From: Tranzscheliella williamsii
Lineage: Eukaryota > Basidiomycota > Ustilaginomycetes > Ustilaginales > Ustilaginaceae
Direction: 5' to 3'
DNA length: 64,000 nucleotides
NCBI GenBank assembly: GCA_023212725.1
Contig: JALBYF010000015.1
Location: 231,898 to 295,897, forward strand
In this document: positions 40,293 through 49,980 of the stretch, piece after piece
Layout: every line of letters begins with the position of its first letter
Numbering within the stretch: the stretch's first letter is position 1
Position numbers and translations under genes: made by a program
Notes under the pieces: generated by a model
Database searches by the model: none
What the model saw: only the letters and a program-made list of their open reading frames with translations
What the model was told of the DNA's origin: nothing

Positions 40293-41023
40293 CCCCTCCC
40301 CTCCCGCCCTTCCTGCCCTTCCTGCCTTCCCTGCCTTGTACTTGTATCCCCACCGCGCCGCAAATCCCTTCCTCCCCCATGCCGATTTGCTACCCTGCCT
40401 TCGCGTCGGTGAGTGCACGCACCGCGCCTGAGCAGCCAGACAAGCAAACACAACATACAAGCGTGTCCTCAGCTTTTGTGCAGACTCAGTTCTGGTTCAC
40501 CTCGGATTTGAATCTCGAGCAGATGCGCATCTGTTTGCAGTCTGTTGATAGAGCGTGGAAGTACTCTGAACTTCTAGCCGGGTGTCGATTGCAGATCCCA
40601 CTGACTCTGATTCTCCTCCTCATCACCTTGCAACCATCCCTCATCACCATCAAGTCCTGTTGTCCTCATTGTTTTACACACACACACATACCCTTAGCTT
40701 GCAATTCAACTTGATTGCTGTATATGTTGCTGCATGTGAGGGTGTCCAGCTGTGCAGAAAGAAGGAAGTCTGGTTACTCTTTTTTAACAGATGCGACACA
40801 GATGCGCTGGTTGTGGCTCTAGTTCAATACACCTGCAATAGGGCCTCAACCAGCGCGTCTGTTTCGCGTCTGCTACATATCCTTTTCCAGATGTGCTTCT
40901 ATGTTGTAGATCACGGATGCGGCGCATCAGCAAGCGCGTCTATGCAAAGCCCTGCCTACCGTAAGCCAGAAAAGTGCATCTCGAGATGTGAGACTGTTTT
41001 CGTCGGCTGTCATCTGACCTATC

Positions 41024-41103
41024 AGCCCTAACAGCCCTAACAGCCCTTATAGCCCTTATAGCCCCAACAGCCTACGAGCCCTTATAGGCCTCATAGCCTA
41101 ATC
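41024..41103. repeat. Nine-copy, 9-bp degenerate tandem repeat (AGCCCTWAY type)
   Basis: Consecutive units: AGCCCTAAC twice, AGCCCTTAT twice, AGCCCCAAC, AGCCTACG (8 bp), AGCCCTTAT, AGGCCTCAT and AGCCTAATC. It resembles a decayed minisatellite; similarity to CCCTAA-type telomere repeat is superficial and the repeat is internal. Confidence 0.85.
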
Positions 41104-41691
41104 ACCATAGCTTGCGGGGCGGGTGCTGCTGCGCGTCGCTCCTTCATCACCCGCCGGCTTCATACGACGACGCAGGCTGCTGGACGATTGCCCCGCCTGC
41201 CAACAGCGCGGACCTCAAAACAGAGGCGAGCGCCGCACCGGCAAGATGGTGCCGAGGCCAAGGGAAGCGGCTCAGCACACGCGAACGAGCCGCCTGGCAA
41301 GCAGATGGGCGGCATGCCAACCTCTTTCTCTTTCGACATTCAGGCTCCGCCCGCATCGCGCCCCACATCGTACCCCACACCGCGTCCCTCGCAGATGCAG
41401 ACAACGCTGCCCGCGCTTGCCCCGCGCTGCCCTCTTCCTTCCGCTTACTGCATAGCCGCACTTGCCTGGCCACACTGCCTGCGCATCACCATGGCCGGAA
41501 CAGCACCGCCAAGCCGGCGTAGGTCGGCAGCTAAGCGGCTGCGCTTCTGCTTGACGCTAGTGAAAGTTTTTGGTGTCACGGACTCTCGTCGCTGCCCATC
41601 GCTGCGCAGCTGCGAGCGACTGAAGATCAGGCGCTGCGACGACCACCAACCCCGCCGCATCGCCCTCGCCGCCTCGCACCGTGGCGACGCA

Positions 41692-41696
41692 TATAA
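41692..41696 (+). promoter_or_regulatory. TATA box of the lipase gene
   Basis: CATATAAGCAG context, about 112 bp before the lipase ATG. Confidence 0.65.
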
Positions 41697-41807
41697 GCAG
41701 CTGATGGTGCCGCTGCCGCTGTCTGCTGTACATCCTCCCCTTTCCGCTCTTTCCTCCCGCCTCCTCGCCTCCTAGACCCGCGCTCGCCGTTTCCGTGCGT
41801 CTACACC

Positions 41808-42854
41808 ATGAGAGTGAGCTTGTTGCTAGCTGCGGCGGCGGCGGTGGCGGTGTCGGCGGTCCGTGCCGTTCCGCTCTCGGCTTCGAAGGGAAAGCGGCTG
41901 CCGAGCGGGCCGGACCCTGCGTTTTCGGTGCCGGTGTCGACGCTGGCGGGCGGGCTCCAGTGCGCTTCGGGCTCGGCGTCGTCGGTGGTCAAGCCGCTGC
42001 TGCTGGTGCCGGGTACGGGCTCGACGGGGGCCGAGTCATACGACTCGAACTGGGTCCCGCTGTCGCAGCAGCTGGGCTACACGCCGTGCTGGATCTCGCC
42101 GCCGCCGTATATGCTAAACGACTCGGCGGTGAATGCCGAGTACGTGGCGCATGCGGTGGCAACGCTGTATGCGGGCAACGGCGGGCGCGCATTGCCGGTC
42201 TTGACCTGGTCGCAAGGCGGGCTGTCGGCGCAGTGGGCGCTGACCTTCTTCCCCAGTATTCGCAGCAAGGTTTCGCAGCTGGTGGCGTTTGCGCCCGACT
42301 ACCAGGGCACCGTGATCGCCGGCGTGCTCGACGCCGTTGGCCTCAGCGCGCCGAGCGTCTGGCAGCAGACCGCGGGCTCCGCGTTTGTCACCGCGCTCGA
42401 CAACGCCGGCGGTCTCACCGAGATCGTCCCCACCACCAACATCTACTCGGCCGACGACGAGATCGTCCAACCGCAGTTCGCCGCCACCGCCGCCGACTCG
42501 TCGTTCCTCGCCGGCGCCGCCAACGTCCAGGCACAGCTGACCTGCGGCCCGCTCTTCCTGCTCGGCCACGCAGGCTCGCTCACGAGCCAGTTCAGCTACG
42601 TCGTCGCCGCCTCCGCCCTCGCCTCCCGCACCCACCGCGCCCTCGCCTCCGACTACTCCGCCTCCGACTGCAACGGCGCCCCCGCCGACAAACTCACCGT
42701 CGACCAGAAGATCACCGCCAGCGGCATCCTGCTCACCTGCGTCGGCCACATTGTCGAAGGCCCCAAGCAGCTCTGCGAGCCCGACCTCCAGCCCTACGCC
42801 CGCAAGTACGCCGTCGGCAAGAACACCTGCAGCGGCACCAACACCGGCCTGTAG
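41808..42854 (+). CDS. Secreted lipase, Candida antarctica lipase B-like
   Basis: A 348-residue preproprotein: signal peptide (about 1-20), short propeptide ending in the Kex2 site GKR (28-30), and a mature enzyme beginning LPSGPDPAFS. With this cleavage the catalytic residues fall exactly at the CALB positions: Ser135 (mature 105) in TWSQGG, Asp217 (mature 187) in SADDEIVQP and His254 (mature 224) in GHAGSLTS. Disulfide cysteines at mature 22, 64 and 216 also coincide, and LTFFPSIRSKV and SQFSYVV are nearly unchanged. CALB is an alpha/beta-hydrolase acting on esters, with the oxyanion-hole GTG region here VPGTGSTG. Relative to CALB the region following DSS (mature ~200-210) and the helix near mature 240-280 differ, the areas that shape the substrate entrance. 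Single exon, ATG 41808, TATA box 112 bp upstream. Confidence 0.95.
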   Translation: MRVSLLLAAAAAVAVSAVRAVPLSASKGKRLPSGPDPAFSVPVSTLAGGLQCASGSASSVVKPLLLVPGTGSTGAESYDSNWVPLSQQLGYTPCWISPPPYMLNDSAVNAEYVAHAVATLYAGNGGRALPVLTWSQGGLSAQWALTFFPSIRSKVSQLVAFAPDYQGTVIAGVLDAVGLSAPSVWQQTAGSAFVTALDNAGGLTEIVPTTNIYSADDEIVQPQFAATAADSSFLAGAANVQAQLTCGPLFLLGHAGSLTSQFSYVVAASALASRTHRALASDYSASDCNGAPADKLTVDQKITASGILLTCVGHIVEGPKQLCEPDLQPYARKYAVGKNTCSGTNTGL

Positions 42855-43523
42855 CGCCGCCATCCCTTTCCTCTCCTCCTTTCGCTTTCCTCCTCTCCTC
42901 CTTTTGCTGTCCTGTCTGCTTCTCTTCTCCTTCCCCTTCCCTCCCTGCTTATCCCCCTCGTTTGTTCTGCCTGCTTCCGTCATTCGCCCTTCTTTGTATA
43001 GTCAGCCGTCTGCTGTTCTACGGCGTGTCTGTTGTTCGCCAAAGTACTTCTGCTGGGAGTGCACCGTGGCTATGGGTCTGTAGCGGAGAGAAGCGCGGGC
43101 AAAGACGTCGAGAACGGCGAGCAAGCGGCGCGCTTCTCGGGTTTCGCAACTCGGCCACCGCGAAAAATCCCGAATTTATCACAAATGTCGAGAAACGAAG
43201 GGCTCTGTTACAGGCACCCCCGCTTTCGTTAGAGCCACGCTGTGTTCCAGATTCACAACAGCAAACATCGACCTCCAGCTTGGCTTGCAGTGAAAGTTCT
43301 TCGACATCGTATGAAAGGCGGTTGACTTTCCTGGGGGCTCGTTTGACAGTATTGTCCCTTCTCTTGCGCATGGCTACTAAGGCAGCACAAGCCTGGCTCC
43401 ACAGCCTTAAGGTAGCGAAGCACCAACGGACGGGTGACGCACGACACAAGCAATGTTAGGTCAGTGACCGCGCAAATCGGGGAAGGAGCGTGGCTATAGA
43501 GAAAGGCGGGGTGGCTGTATACT
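42855..43523. other. Intergenic region lipase - BCD1
   Basis: CT-rich lipase 3' region, then BCD1 upstream region. No gene seen. A near-match TGTTAGG occurs at 43454-43460 about 65 bp before the BCD1 ATG. Confidence 0.5.
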
Positions 43524-45146
43524 ATGTCGAATTTCGAGAAATTCGCATTTCTACGTTTGTCTGTTGCGTGTGGAGTAGCGACCCCCACGGCCACCACCAT
43601 ATCGACGTCGACACCGACACCGACACCGACACCGACATCGACATCGACATCGGCATTGACAGCGACATCGACATCGGCATCGACAGCGACATCGACGAGG
43701 AGGATGCCGGCGAGCAGGGTATGTGGGCAATGTGGGGAGGGGGCCAAGTACACGTGTCCGGGGTGTGGGGTGCGGACGTGTTCGCTGGTGTGCACGCGGG
43801 GGCACAAGGCGGCGGCGGGGTGTCCAGGGGCGAAGGAGGGGGGCGGGGTGGAAGCGGTGGCGGGGGGTGGGGGCGGGGATGGCGCGCCGGGGTATGTGCC
43901 GCTGGGGGCGTATGGGGAGGCGGAGCTGCTGGCGGACTACCGGTTTCTGTCGGGGGTTTCGCGGGCGGCGGTGGAGGGGGGGCGGCGGATTGGGCAGCTG
44001 AACTTGGGAGTGCCGGGGGGCGGCGGGGGTGGGGTGGTGCGGGGGACGAATGCGCAGCGGCAGCGCGAGCAGCTGGGCAAGCAGGTGCACTACCGGCGGT
44101 GGCAGGTGCAGCTGCTGCCGGAGGGGATGGCGCGGCGCGGCGCCAACCGGACCCACTGGGACGCCAAGCAGCGCCGCATGGTGGCGAGCGTCGCCATCGC
44201 GTTCGGCGCCGAGGCGCCCCGGCTCGTGCACGCGCTCGACCCCGCCACCCCCCTCCAGACCATCCTGCTCGCCGAGCTGGAGCGCGCCAGCTTCAACGCC
44301 GACACGGCGCGCCTCCGCGCCACGCTGGCTCTCCCCCGCGCCGGCGCACCCTGGCTCGCCTCCCGCACCCTCCTCGCCCGCATCGGCCTGCCGCTTCCCG
44401 AAACCACCACGCCAGCCCAGACCGACACCGCCGACACAGCGGATGTGGCACTGCTGCATGCCGTGCCGCCCACTTGGACGGTGGTGGTGCCCGTGTACTC
44501 GGCGCGGCTGGCCAACGAGTCCACGGCGCGCTACCTCGAGTGGTGGGCGCACAAGCGCCGCTGGGCCGACGCCAACCCCGAGCGCGCCGCCCAGCAGGCC
44601 GACACCGACACCACCGCAGCACCACCGCAGCGCGGCAGGGGCGAGCCCGCCGACCTTGCCCCGCTCGGCAAGCGGCGCCGGTGGGGCGCGGACGAACCTG
44701 ACGCCGCCGAGCCTGACGCCGCCGAGCCCGTCGCGCCGACGCCCCCCGTGCCCGCCATCGTGCCGGCGGGCCTGCTCGACCTCCTCTCGCAGCGGCTCGG
44801 GCGGGCCACATCCGCCACCGTCGCCGCTGCGCCGCCCGCACGCGAGACACCGCAGGAGACACCGCAGGAGACGCCGCAGGAGACGCCGCAGGCGCAGGAG
44901 GTGGAGGTGAGCGCGGCGCTGCTGGGGCGCGGGACGACGCTGGCGGAGCTGCTGACCCACCTGCCCGCCGGGTATGCGGTGGTGGAGTATGCGGACCTGC
45001 GTGTCGTCCGCGCCGGTGCTGCGGCGCGCGCGCGCGTCCCGCTCGCCCTGCCCTTGCCTGCCGCCGCCTCGCCGCCGCAGCCCGCGCCGACACTCGCGGG
45101 CTGGCTGGCGCCGTACGCGTCCGACTCGGACTCGGACCGCGGCTGA
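43524..45146 (+). CDS. BCD1: Box C/D snoRNP assembly factor BCD1 (ZNHIT6-like)
   Basis: A 540-residue single exon. The HIT-type zinc finger is at about 66-105: RVCGQCGEGAKYTCPGCGVR with TCSLVCTRGHKAAAGCPG, giving the CxxC...CxxC...CxxxC...H...C pattern. It is followed by YGEAELLADYRFLSGVSR and TNAQRQREQLGKQVHYRRW, both characteristic of Bcd1, which is required for box C/D snoRNA stability. LAELLTHLPAGYAVVEYADLRV near the C-terminus matches the family's last conserved block. Odd: the first 60 residues include a Thr/Ser/Pro tract encoded by a hexamer minisatellite; an in-frame ATG at 43704 (MPASRVCGQC) just before the finger is a plausible alternative start that excludes it. The stop lies only 51 bp from the IKS1 stop on the other strand. 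Confidence 0.88.
   Translation: MSNFEKFAFLRLSVACGVATPTATTISTSTPTPTPTPTSTSTSALTATSTSASTATSTRRMPASRVCGQCGEGAKYTCPGCGVRTCSLVCTRGHKAAAGCPGAKEGGGVEAVAGGGGGDGAPGYVPLGAYGEAELLADYRFLSGVSRAAVEGGRRIGQLNLGVPGGGGGGVVRGTNAQRQREQLGKQVHYRRWQVQLLPEGMARRGANRTHWDAKQRRMVASVAIAFGAEAPRLVHALDPATPLQTILLAELERASFNADTARLRATLALPRAGAPWLASRTLLARIGLPLPETTTPAQTDTADTADVALLHAVPPTWTVVVPVYSARLANESTARYLEWWAHKRRWADANPERAAQQADTDTTAAPPQRGRGEPADLAPLGKRRRWGADEPDAAEPDAAEPVAPTPPVPAIVPAGLLDLLSQRLGRATSATVAAAPPARETPQETPQETPQETPQAQEVEVSAALLGRGTTLAELLTHLPAGYAVVEYADLRVVRAGAAARARVPLALPLPAAASPPQPAPTLAGWLAPYASDSDSDRG
43601..43697 (+). repeat. Hexamer minisatellite (CGACAY) at the BCD1 5' end
   Basis: About 16 hexamers of CGACACC/CGACAT type with a 24-bp higher-order unit (CGACATCGACATCGGCATYGACAG) repeated twice. 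In the BCD1 frame it encodes Thr/Ser/Pro/Ala; in the +1 frame it encodes alternating Asp and Ile/Thr. Confidence 0.9.
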
Positions 45147-45197
45147 AGACGATAGACACTGCAATCCACAATCCACGCATCGCATTGGCTGTGCGGA

Positions 45198-47510
45198 CTA
45201 GGGGTAGGCGCAGTACACGAGTGCGGCGAGGTGGAGTGCTGCCGAGGCGAGCGGCGCGGGCGGGTGCGGGGTGGTGGCGAGGTCGATGAGTGCGAGCAGG
45301 GTGAGCGGCGCGGTGAGGGCGGTGGGCGGTGCGGGCGCGCGTGCGAGTGCGGCGACGAGCGCCGGCGAGACGCAGCGCGCCAGCGCAACCGCCGTCGGCA
45401 TCCACCGCCGCACAGTGCCTGCCACCGTGTGTACGCGCGGCCGGTCCCGCTGGCCCACCCCCCCCACCGCCACCGCCTCCCCCAGCGGCGGCAGCGCCGC
45501 TGGCCGATAGAGCGCAAGCGAAACCCCGCCACCACCCGCCCCGGTAGCCGGGCCGCGCGGCCGGCTGGCCAGAACGCGGAGAATGTCGAGACACGTCGGC
45601 CGACGCTGCGGGTCGGGCTGGAGCATGCGCTCCAGCAGCCCCAGCAGCAGCGGGTCGCCGCGCCGCGCTCGCGCCACCTCGGCCGACCGGCCGCGGTCAA
45701 ATCCGCGATACCGCCCCATCTCGTCGCGCAAGCGCGCCACATCGTCCACCTGCGAAAACGGCAGCGTGAAGAAGAGGAGGAGATGGAGGATCATCCCCAG
45801 CGACCAGATGTCCGCCTTGCTCGTCAGCTCGCGCAGCTGCCCGCCCGCGTCCGGCAGGACCGTCTCGGGCGACATGTACTCGAGCGTCCCCGTATGCCCC
45901 GACCGCGTCCGCGTCCAGTTGTCGTGCAGCAGCAGCGACGAGCCAAAGTCGCTCAGCATGGCGCGCGGGATAAGCGCATCCTCGTCCCAGTGCAGCAGCA
46001 CATTGCCCGGCTTGATGTCCAGATGCAGGATCCCGCGGTCGTGCAGGAATCCCAGCCCAGACGCCATGTCGTGCAGCAGGCTGTAGATCTCCTCCTCCCG
46101 CAGCAGGTGCACGCCCACCCCCGCCTCTAGCCCACTCCCCGCCGGCTCGTGCTGCTGCTGCTGCTCAAGGGCGCTCTTCTGGCGCGTGGCGCGCCGCTGC
46201 CGCAGCGCCGCCTTGAGGCGCTCGACTTTGCGGCGGTCGGCAGTGTTGGCCGAAGCGGTTGCCGTGTCGGCGATGGTTGCGCTGTCACTGCGCCGATGTG
46301 AGGCGTCTGGCGTTGCCGCCGGGTTCTGTGGTGGCGTCTCCTGGCGCGCCGCGCCGGCGTCGTGGCTGTTGCTGGGGCGCGGCGAGTCGTCGCCGGCAGC
46401 GTCGCCAGCGCGTGCCGAGATCCAGTCGGCGAGGCTGCCGCCGTTGGCGGCCATCATGAGGACAAAGAGGGTGGGCACCTTGGGCGCAAAGGCGCTCAGC
46501 TGGCAGCGCTCGATCCAGGCGTGCTGGTAGTGGATGAGGTGCGGATGGTGGAGCGACTCCATCAGATGCACCTCGTTGAGGCTCTGCAGCAGGCTCTGTG
46601 CATGGTCGCCGACCGGGATCTTTTTGATCGCGTACTTGCCCAGCTTGTTGCCGCTCAGCACATGCTGGCAGAGAAAGACCTGGCCACGCGCGCCGCGCCC
46701 CAGCTTCTTGAGCTCGACAAAGAAGCGCGCATAGTATCCCTCCGCCTCTGCGTCCTGGTCGATCGGCTCCGGCGTCGAGGTGGCTGCACGGGCGTACGGC
46801 TCCTCGTCGCGACTCCTCGTCCAGCGCGACGCCGGCTCCGGTGTCGATGACCCCGACTCGGATTCGAACCGGTTGCGGCTGTCTAGATGTGGCGTCGAGG
46901 GGCGCGTGTTGGTGCTGCTACCGGGCACCGAGGTCGCCTGTGCGAGCAGACGAAAGTAGTTGGGCGCGATATACGAAGGCGGCTCTGCAGAGAGCTCGCT
47001 AGAATCGCCGAGGTCGCCGCGCCGAGCCGACGCATGGATGTCCTCGGCGTGGACTGTGCCAGCTTCGGCCACCGACCACGGACGGTAGCATGTCGGGCAG
47101 ACGGACTCGGCTAGACCGCTACGGAGCAGCGGTGGGGGCCGTCGGTGGGACACTGGCACCAGCGGCCGAGCGGACATGGCGGCACTGGCAGCGCCTGTCG
47201 ACTTGGCCATGCGACCCAACGGCGACGGCGACGCAGTCGAGGTGGAGCTCGCTGCCGACGTGGAAGGTTGCAGTGCCATCTCGAGCGGACGCCGCGCCTG
47301 CAGGGAGAGTTCCTTGGAGGCTGGGTCGTAGTAGGCGGCATGGTCGCGCGTGCGAAGGATCATCTGCAGCTCCGAGGGCTTTCTTGCCGGGACCAGATCC
47401 AGCGTCCTGTCGACCATCTGGGAGGCCAGCCACTGCGGCCGGCCCTGCGTAGGAGTCGGAGGCTGTGCATCCACCAGAGGCAAGTCGAGCGACGGCGAAG
47501 ATCGCTCCAT
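45198..47510 (-). CDS. IKS1: Protein kinase IKS1
   Basis: A 770-residue single exon starting at ATG 47510 (MERSSPSLDL). The N-terminal part has the conserved LQMILRTRDHAAYYDP block, a CPTCYRPW motif and PPSYIAPNYFRLL. The kinase domain (about 265-620) has glycine loop LGRGARGQVFLC, Lys in KYAIKKIPVG, MESLHHPHLIHYQHAWIE (hinge-proximal VLMMAANGGSLADW), catalytic loop LHLDIKPGNVLL (HLD rather than HRD), SDFGSS and GTLEYMSPE. A large Ser/Gln-rich insertion lies between hinge and alpha-E. The arrangement matches Iks1 of yeast, a poorly characterised kinase. The C-terminus has hydrophobic helices (TALTAPLTLLALIDLA and LASAALHLAALVYCAY) that could anchor it to membranes. Confidence 0.9.
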   Translation of the reverse strand: MERSSPSLDLPLVDAQPPTPTQGRPQWLASQMVDRTLDLVPARKPSELQMILRTRDHAAYYDPASKELSLQARRPLEMALQPSTSAASSTSTASPSPLGRMAKSTGAASAAMSARPLVPVSHRRPPPLLRSGLAESVCPTCYRPWSVAEAGTVHAEDIHASARRGDLGDSSELSAEPPSYIAPNYFRLLAQATSVPGSSTNTRPSTPHLDSRNRFESESGSSTPEPASRWTRSRDEEPYARAATSTPEPIDQDAEAEGYYARFFVELKKLGRGARGQVFLCQHVLSGNKLGKYAIKKIPVGDHAQSLLQSLNEVHLMESLHHPHLIHYQHAWIERCQLSAFAPKVPTLFVLMMAANGGSLADWISARAGDAAGDDSPRPSNSHDAGAARQETPPQNPAATPDASHRRSDSATIADTATASANTADRRKVERLKAALRQRRATRQKSALEQQQQHEPAGSGLEAGVGVHLLREEEIYSLLHDMASGLGFLHDRGILHLDIKPGNVLLHWDEDALIPRAMLSDFGSSLLLHDNWTRTRSGHTGTLEYMSPETVLPDAGGQLRELTSKADIWSLGMILHLLLFFTLPFSQVDDVARLRDEMGRYRGFDRGRSAEVARARRGDPLLLGLLERMLQPDPQRRPTCLDILRVLASRPRGPATGAGGGGVSLALYRPAALPPLGEAVAVGGVGQRDRPRVHTVAGTVRRWMPTAVALARCVSPALVAALARAPAPPTALTAPLTLLALIDLATTPHPPAPLASAALHLAALVYCAYP

Positions 47511-48140
47511 TGTGTGGACCGGCTGCCGAACTGATTGCGTCGGCAGCAAGGTGCAAACAAAGCTAGGACATGTCCATGCAATAGCGCAGAGCCAGTGTAC
47601 GCAGTGTAGCTTCCACCAGATGCGCAGCTGCGAGCTTAGCGGTGCGCGACGAGGGTTACGGCTGGTAGATGAAGATGGTGAAGAGACGGCAAGCTGTCAA
47701 GGGTCCAATCTCGCGCACGCTCCATCGTATATTTAGTGAGCCCTCAACGTAATACGAGTCAGTCACAGTCACACTCAGCCATGACGACGAGCCAAATCAC
47801 AACGCCGTCGACGCGATCGGATCAGAGCAAGCTCGACGCTCGACGCCACCCTTTTCCCCAACAGGCGGTAGCTGTCTGCCCGTCTCCTGAGCGGCAGCAC
47901 TAGCACGCCGTTGCAGACCAGTGTGATAATATCCATTCGAGGGAGACAGTGAGACGGTGCGGACCTGCAGATCACACCACAGGGAAACACAAAAGTAATA
48001 ATAGAGCACGGAACAAGGCGTGGCCACCATTAGCAGTTATACTTGGCCGTGGCCAGCATCAGGAGATACTTGGGCGCGGTCACCATCAGGGGATACTTGG
48101 GCGTGTCCACCATCACCAGAGAGACAAAGGGTGGACTGGG
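47511..48140. other. Intergenic region IKS1 upstream / DUF3844 gene 3' end
   Basis: Both flanking genes are on the minus strand. Contains a three-unit 27-bp tandem repeat (48039-48119). No gene seen. Confidence 0.55.
48039..48119. repeat. Three tandem 27-bp units
   Basis: Units begin ATACTTGG(C/G)CG and end ATCA(G/C)(G/C)(A/G)G; each is 27 bp, at 48039, 48066 and 48093. A partial degenerate unit precedes it. It sits just past the stop of the DUF3844 gene, so it may be in its 3' UTR. Confidence 0.85.
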
Positions 48141-49551
48141 CTACTTGAGGCTGATGGTAACGCTGGCCAACGTGCCTGGGAGCTCGGCGCTTCCCTCGGC
48201 ATAGAGAAAGTAGATGCTGCCGGCGCTGATGAGAACAAGGAGAAGGACGCTTGACGCCAGCAGGAAGAACTCGGTCGAAATGTCCTTCTTCTCGCAAGCG
48301 GCGCCCCCCCAGTAGATCTTCTTACCCGGGCGCTGCTGCGTGGCGCCGCATTGGCATCGCCAGCACTTTAGACCTCCCATGAGGGTCTGCTTTGCCTTGC
48401 CGTGACCCGAGCAATTGTTGCTGGCTTTTTCCAAGTCCGACGGGGAAGTGAAGCAAGTGCGGATCAGGTCCTTGGACAGCGGAGAAGTAGACGACTGGGC
48501 AGCCGAGCGCCGTACCGCAGCGCCGTCGTTGAGCGAGGAATCTCGTTTGGTCGTAGAGAGGAAGGGGGCCAGCAGTTCGCTCGATGAACGTTTAACGAGC
48601 GAAGCGGCTTCGACGCCGTCGGTGACGACAAAGGCAACGGTGGCGGTGCGACGCTGAGCCTCGGAGACCGACTGGAACAGGGCCGAGGTCTCTTGGAGCG
48701 CTGAGGCGACCACCTGCTTGGCCGTGGCAAACTCTTGGCTGTTGGCGCCATAGGTGCTTTTGACCTGCTCGAGCCCCGAGAAGCGCAAAGGCTGCAGCGA
48801 AAGGTCGGTCGCGGCATTTTCGTTCTGCATCCGGATGACGAGGCCCTCAGCAGCGTTGAGCTCATCGCGGAGCTGATCAAAGGCGGGGGACTTGAACTTG
48901 CTCAGCTTTCCGGCCCAGCGACCCATGGCCTGCTGGCTGCTTCCTACGAGCCACTCTACACTGGCGGTGAAGCCGCTCAAGAAGCTGCCACTGAGATGCG
49001 ACAGCGCCGAGTCGGAAGACTTGAGCGTTTGCGTTAGCGCAGAAACATAGCTGTCCAGCAGCGCGTCAAACGACGAGGAAGGAAGGGAGGTTTCGATGCT
49101 GTGAGTTGCGGAAAACGACGTGGGAACAACATCTGCGAGCGGCACCACAAAAAAGGAAGCGTCAGTTGGATCCGGCTCATGGGTCGACTCGGCCGCAACT
49201 GCAAAGAGTAAGGCACTCACCATCGTGATCAGAACCGTGCATAAGGACCAGCAGACGGTTTTGGTTGTCTAGCTGGCCATCGAAGAGCCTTTCTACCATC
49301 GCCTTTGGGTCCAGGTCGGGGCCGGCGGCGGCGGTGTCCCTGAGCAGATGGTCCCAGACCTGCTCTCTGCCAGTGTCAATGTCATGCTGGAGCACATCGA
49401 GGTGGCGAGAGAGGACGTGGTTGGCCTCCTGGGCACTGACGCTGATGGGCGATGGCAAATCTTGCGCGGGTGAGAGGAAGAGGCTGGTCCGGGCCGAGAC
49501 GGCGGCTGCGGCGGCCAGTGGCGCGAACACCGCCGTGCTAAGTCGAACCAT
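48141..49551 (-). CDS. ER/vacuolar-sorting membrane protein with DUF3844 (Vps3844) C-terminus, 2 exons
   Basis: Exons 49551-49221 and 49132-48141 encode 440 residues. The 88 bp intron has GTGAGT, a CTGAC branch-like site, a T-rich tract and CTCGCAG. The N-terminal signal peptide (MVRLSTAVFAPLAAAAAVSA) leads to a lumenal region with SFDALLDSYVSALTQTLKSS and a helical middle. The C-terminus carries the family signature: TCFTSPSDLEKASNNCSGHG, CWRCQCGA, WGGAACEKKD and a transmembrane helix (EFFLLASSVLLLVLISAGSI) followed by a short tail. The EGF-like Cys pattern followed by a helix is typical of DUF3844/Vps3844 proteins linked to vacuolar sorting in yeast; the molecular function is not known to me. 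The start at 49551 is the first ATG and gives the signal peptide. Confidence 0.85.
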
Positions 49552-49980
49552 AGCTGCGCCGAGAACGTGCACCGTGCGGCGTGCGGCGTGCAGATGCAGA
49601 CGGAGAGGATCCAAATCAGAGCAATGACAGTGGCGATGAGATGAATGCGAAAGAGATCAGAGGGAGGAAAGGTGATTGTGAATGTGATGCGTTTAGCTGA
49701 GCGACGCAGCTTCTCCTGTCTTTCTGTCTCGCTCGCCTCACTTTGGCTCACTCACACTTGGCGGAGCGATGTCCGTGCGACAAATAGTGAATAGTGAATC
49801 TGCCGCACGACAGAAGCGGTCAGAAAGAGCACTTGTTAGATCGCATTCACTCCGAGCCTCGACAACATGAATAAAGAGAGATAAATTCAGAGCAAAGGAG
49901 TGTGTGTGTGGGTGTGTGAGTGTCGGGAAAGAGATCCAATAGCGCAACCAAGTAGGAGGGAAAGCAAGCAGGCGGAGGCA
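49552..49980. other. Promoter region of the DUF3844 gene
   Basis: Contains a 15-bp TGTTAGATCGCATTC copy at 49834-49848, about 285 bp upstream of the DUF3844 gene start, plus the EFR3 3' end. No gene seen. Confidence 0.6.
49834..49848. promoter_or_regulatory. Extended 15-bp motif copy TGTTAGATCGCATTC
   Basis: Fifteen-base identity to the site at 17997-18011 upstream of the protease. Includes the recurrent 9-mer. Confidence 0.5.

Larger units (their letters stand above)
40293..41807. other. Intergenic region RRP3 - lipase
   Basis: 1.5 kb without a supported gene. It has an AT-richer first part, a 9-bp degenerate tandem repeat (41024-41103), and the lipase promoter with a TATA box at 41692-41696 and a CT-rich leader. 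Confidence 0.6.

Noticed and set aside
38601..40460. 619-residue minus-strand frame
   Set aside because: Antisense to RRP3, which has every DEAD-box motif.
43551..45185. 544-residue minus-strand frame
   Set aside because: Antisense to BCD1; low-complexity Arg/Pro/His content is typical of a shadow frame.
49199..49220. 22-nt intron in the DUF3844 gene (GTGAGT to TTTGCAG)
   Set aside because: Far below the usual minimum intron size. The 88-nt intron 49133-49220, with a CTGAC branch-like site and T-rich tract, restores the same frame.
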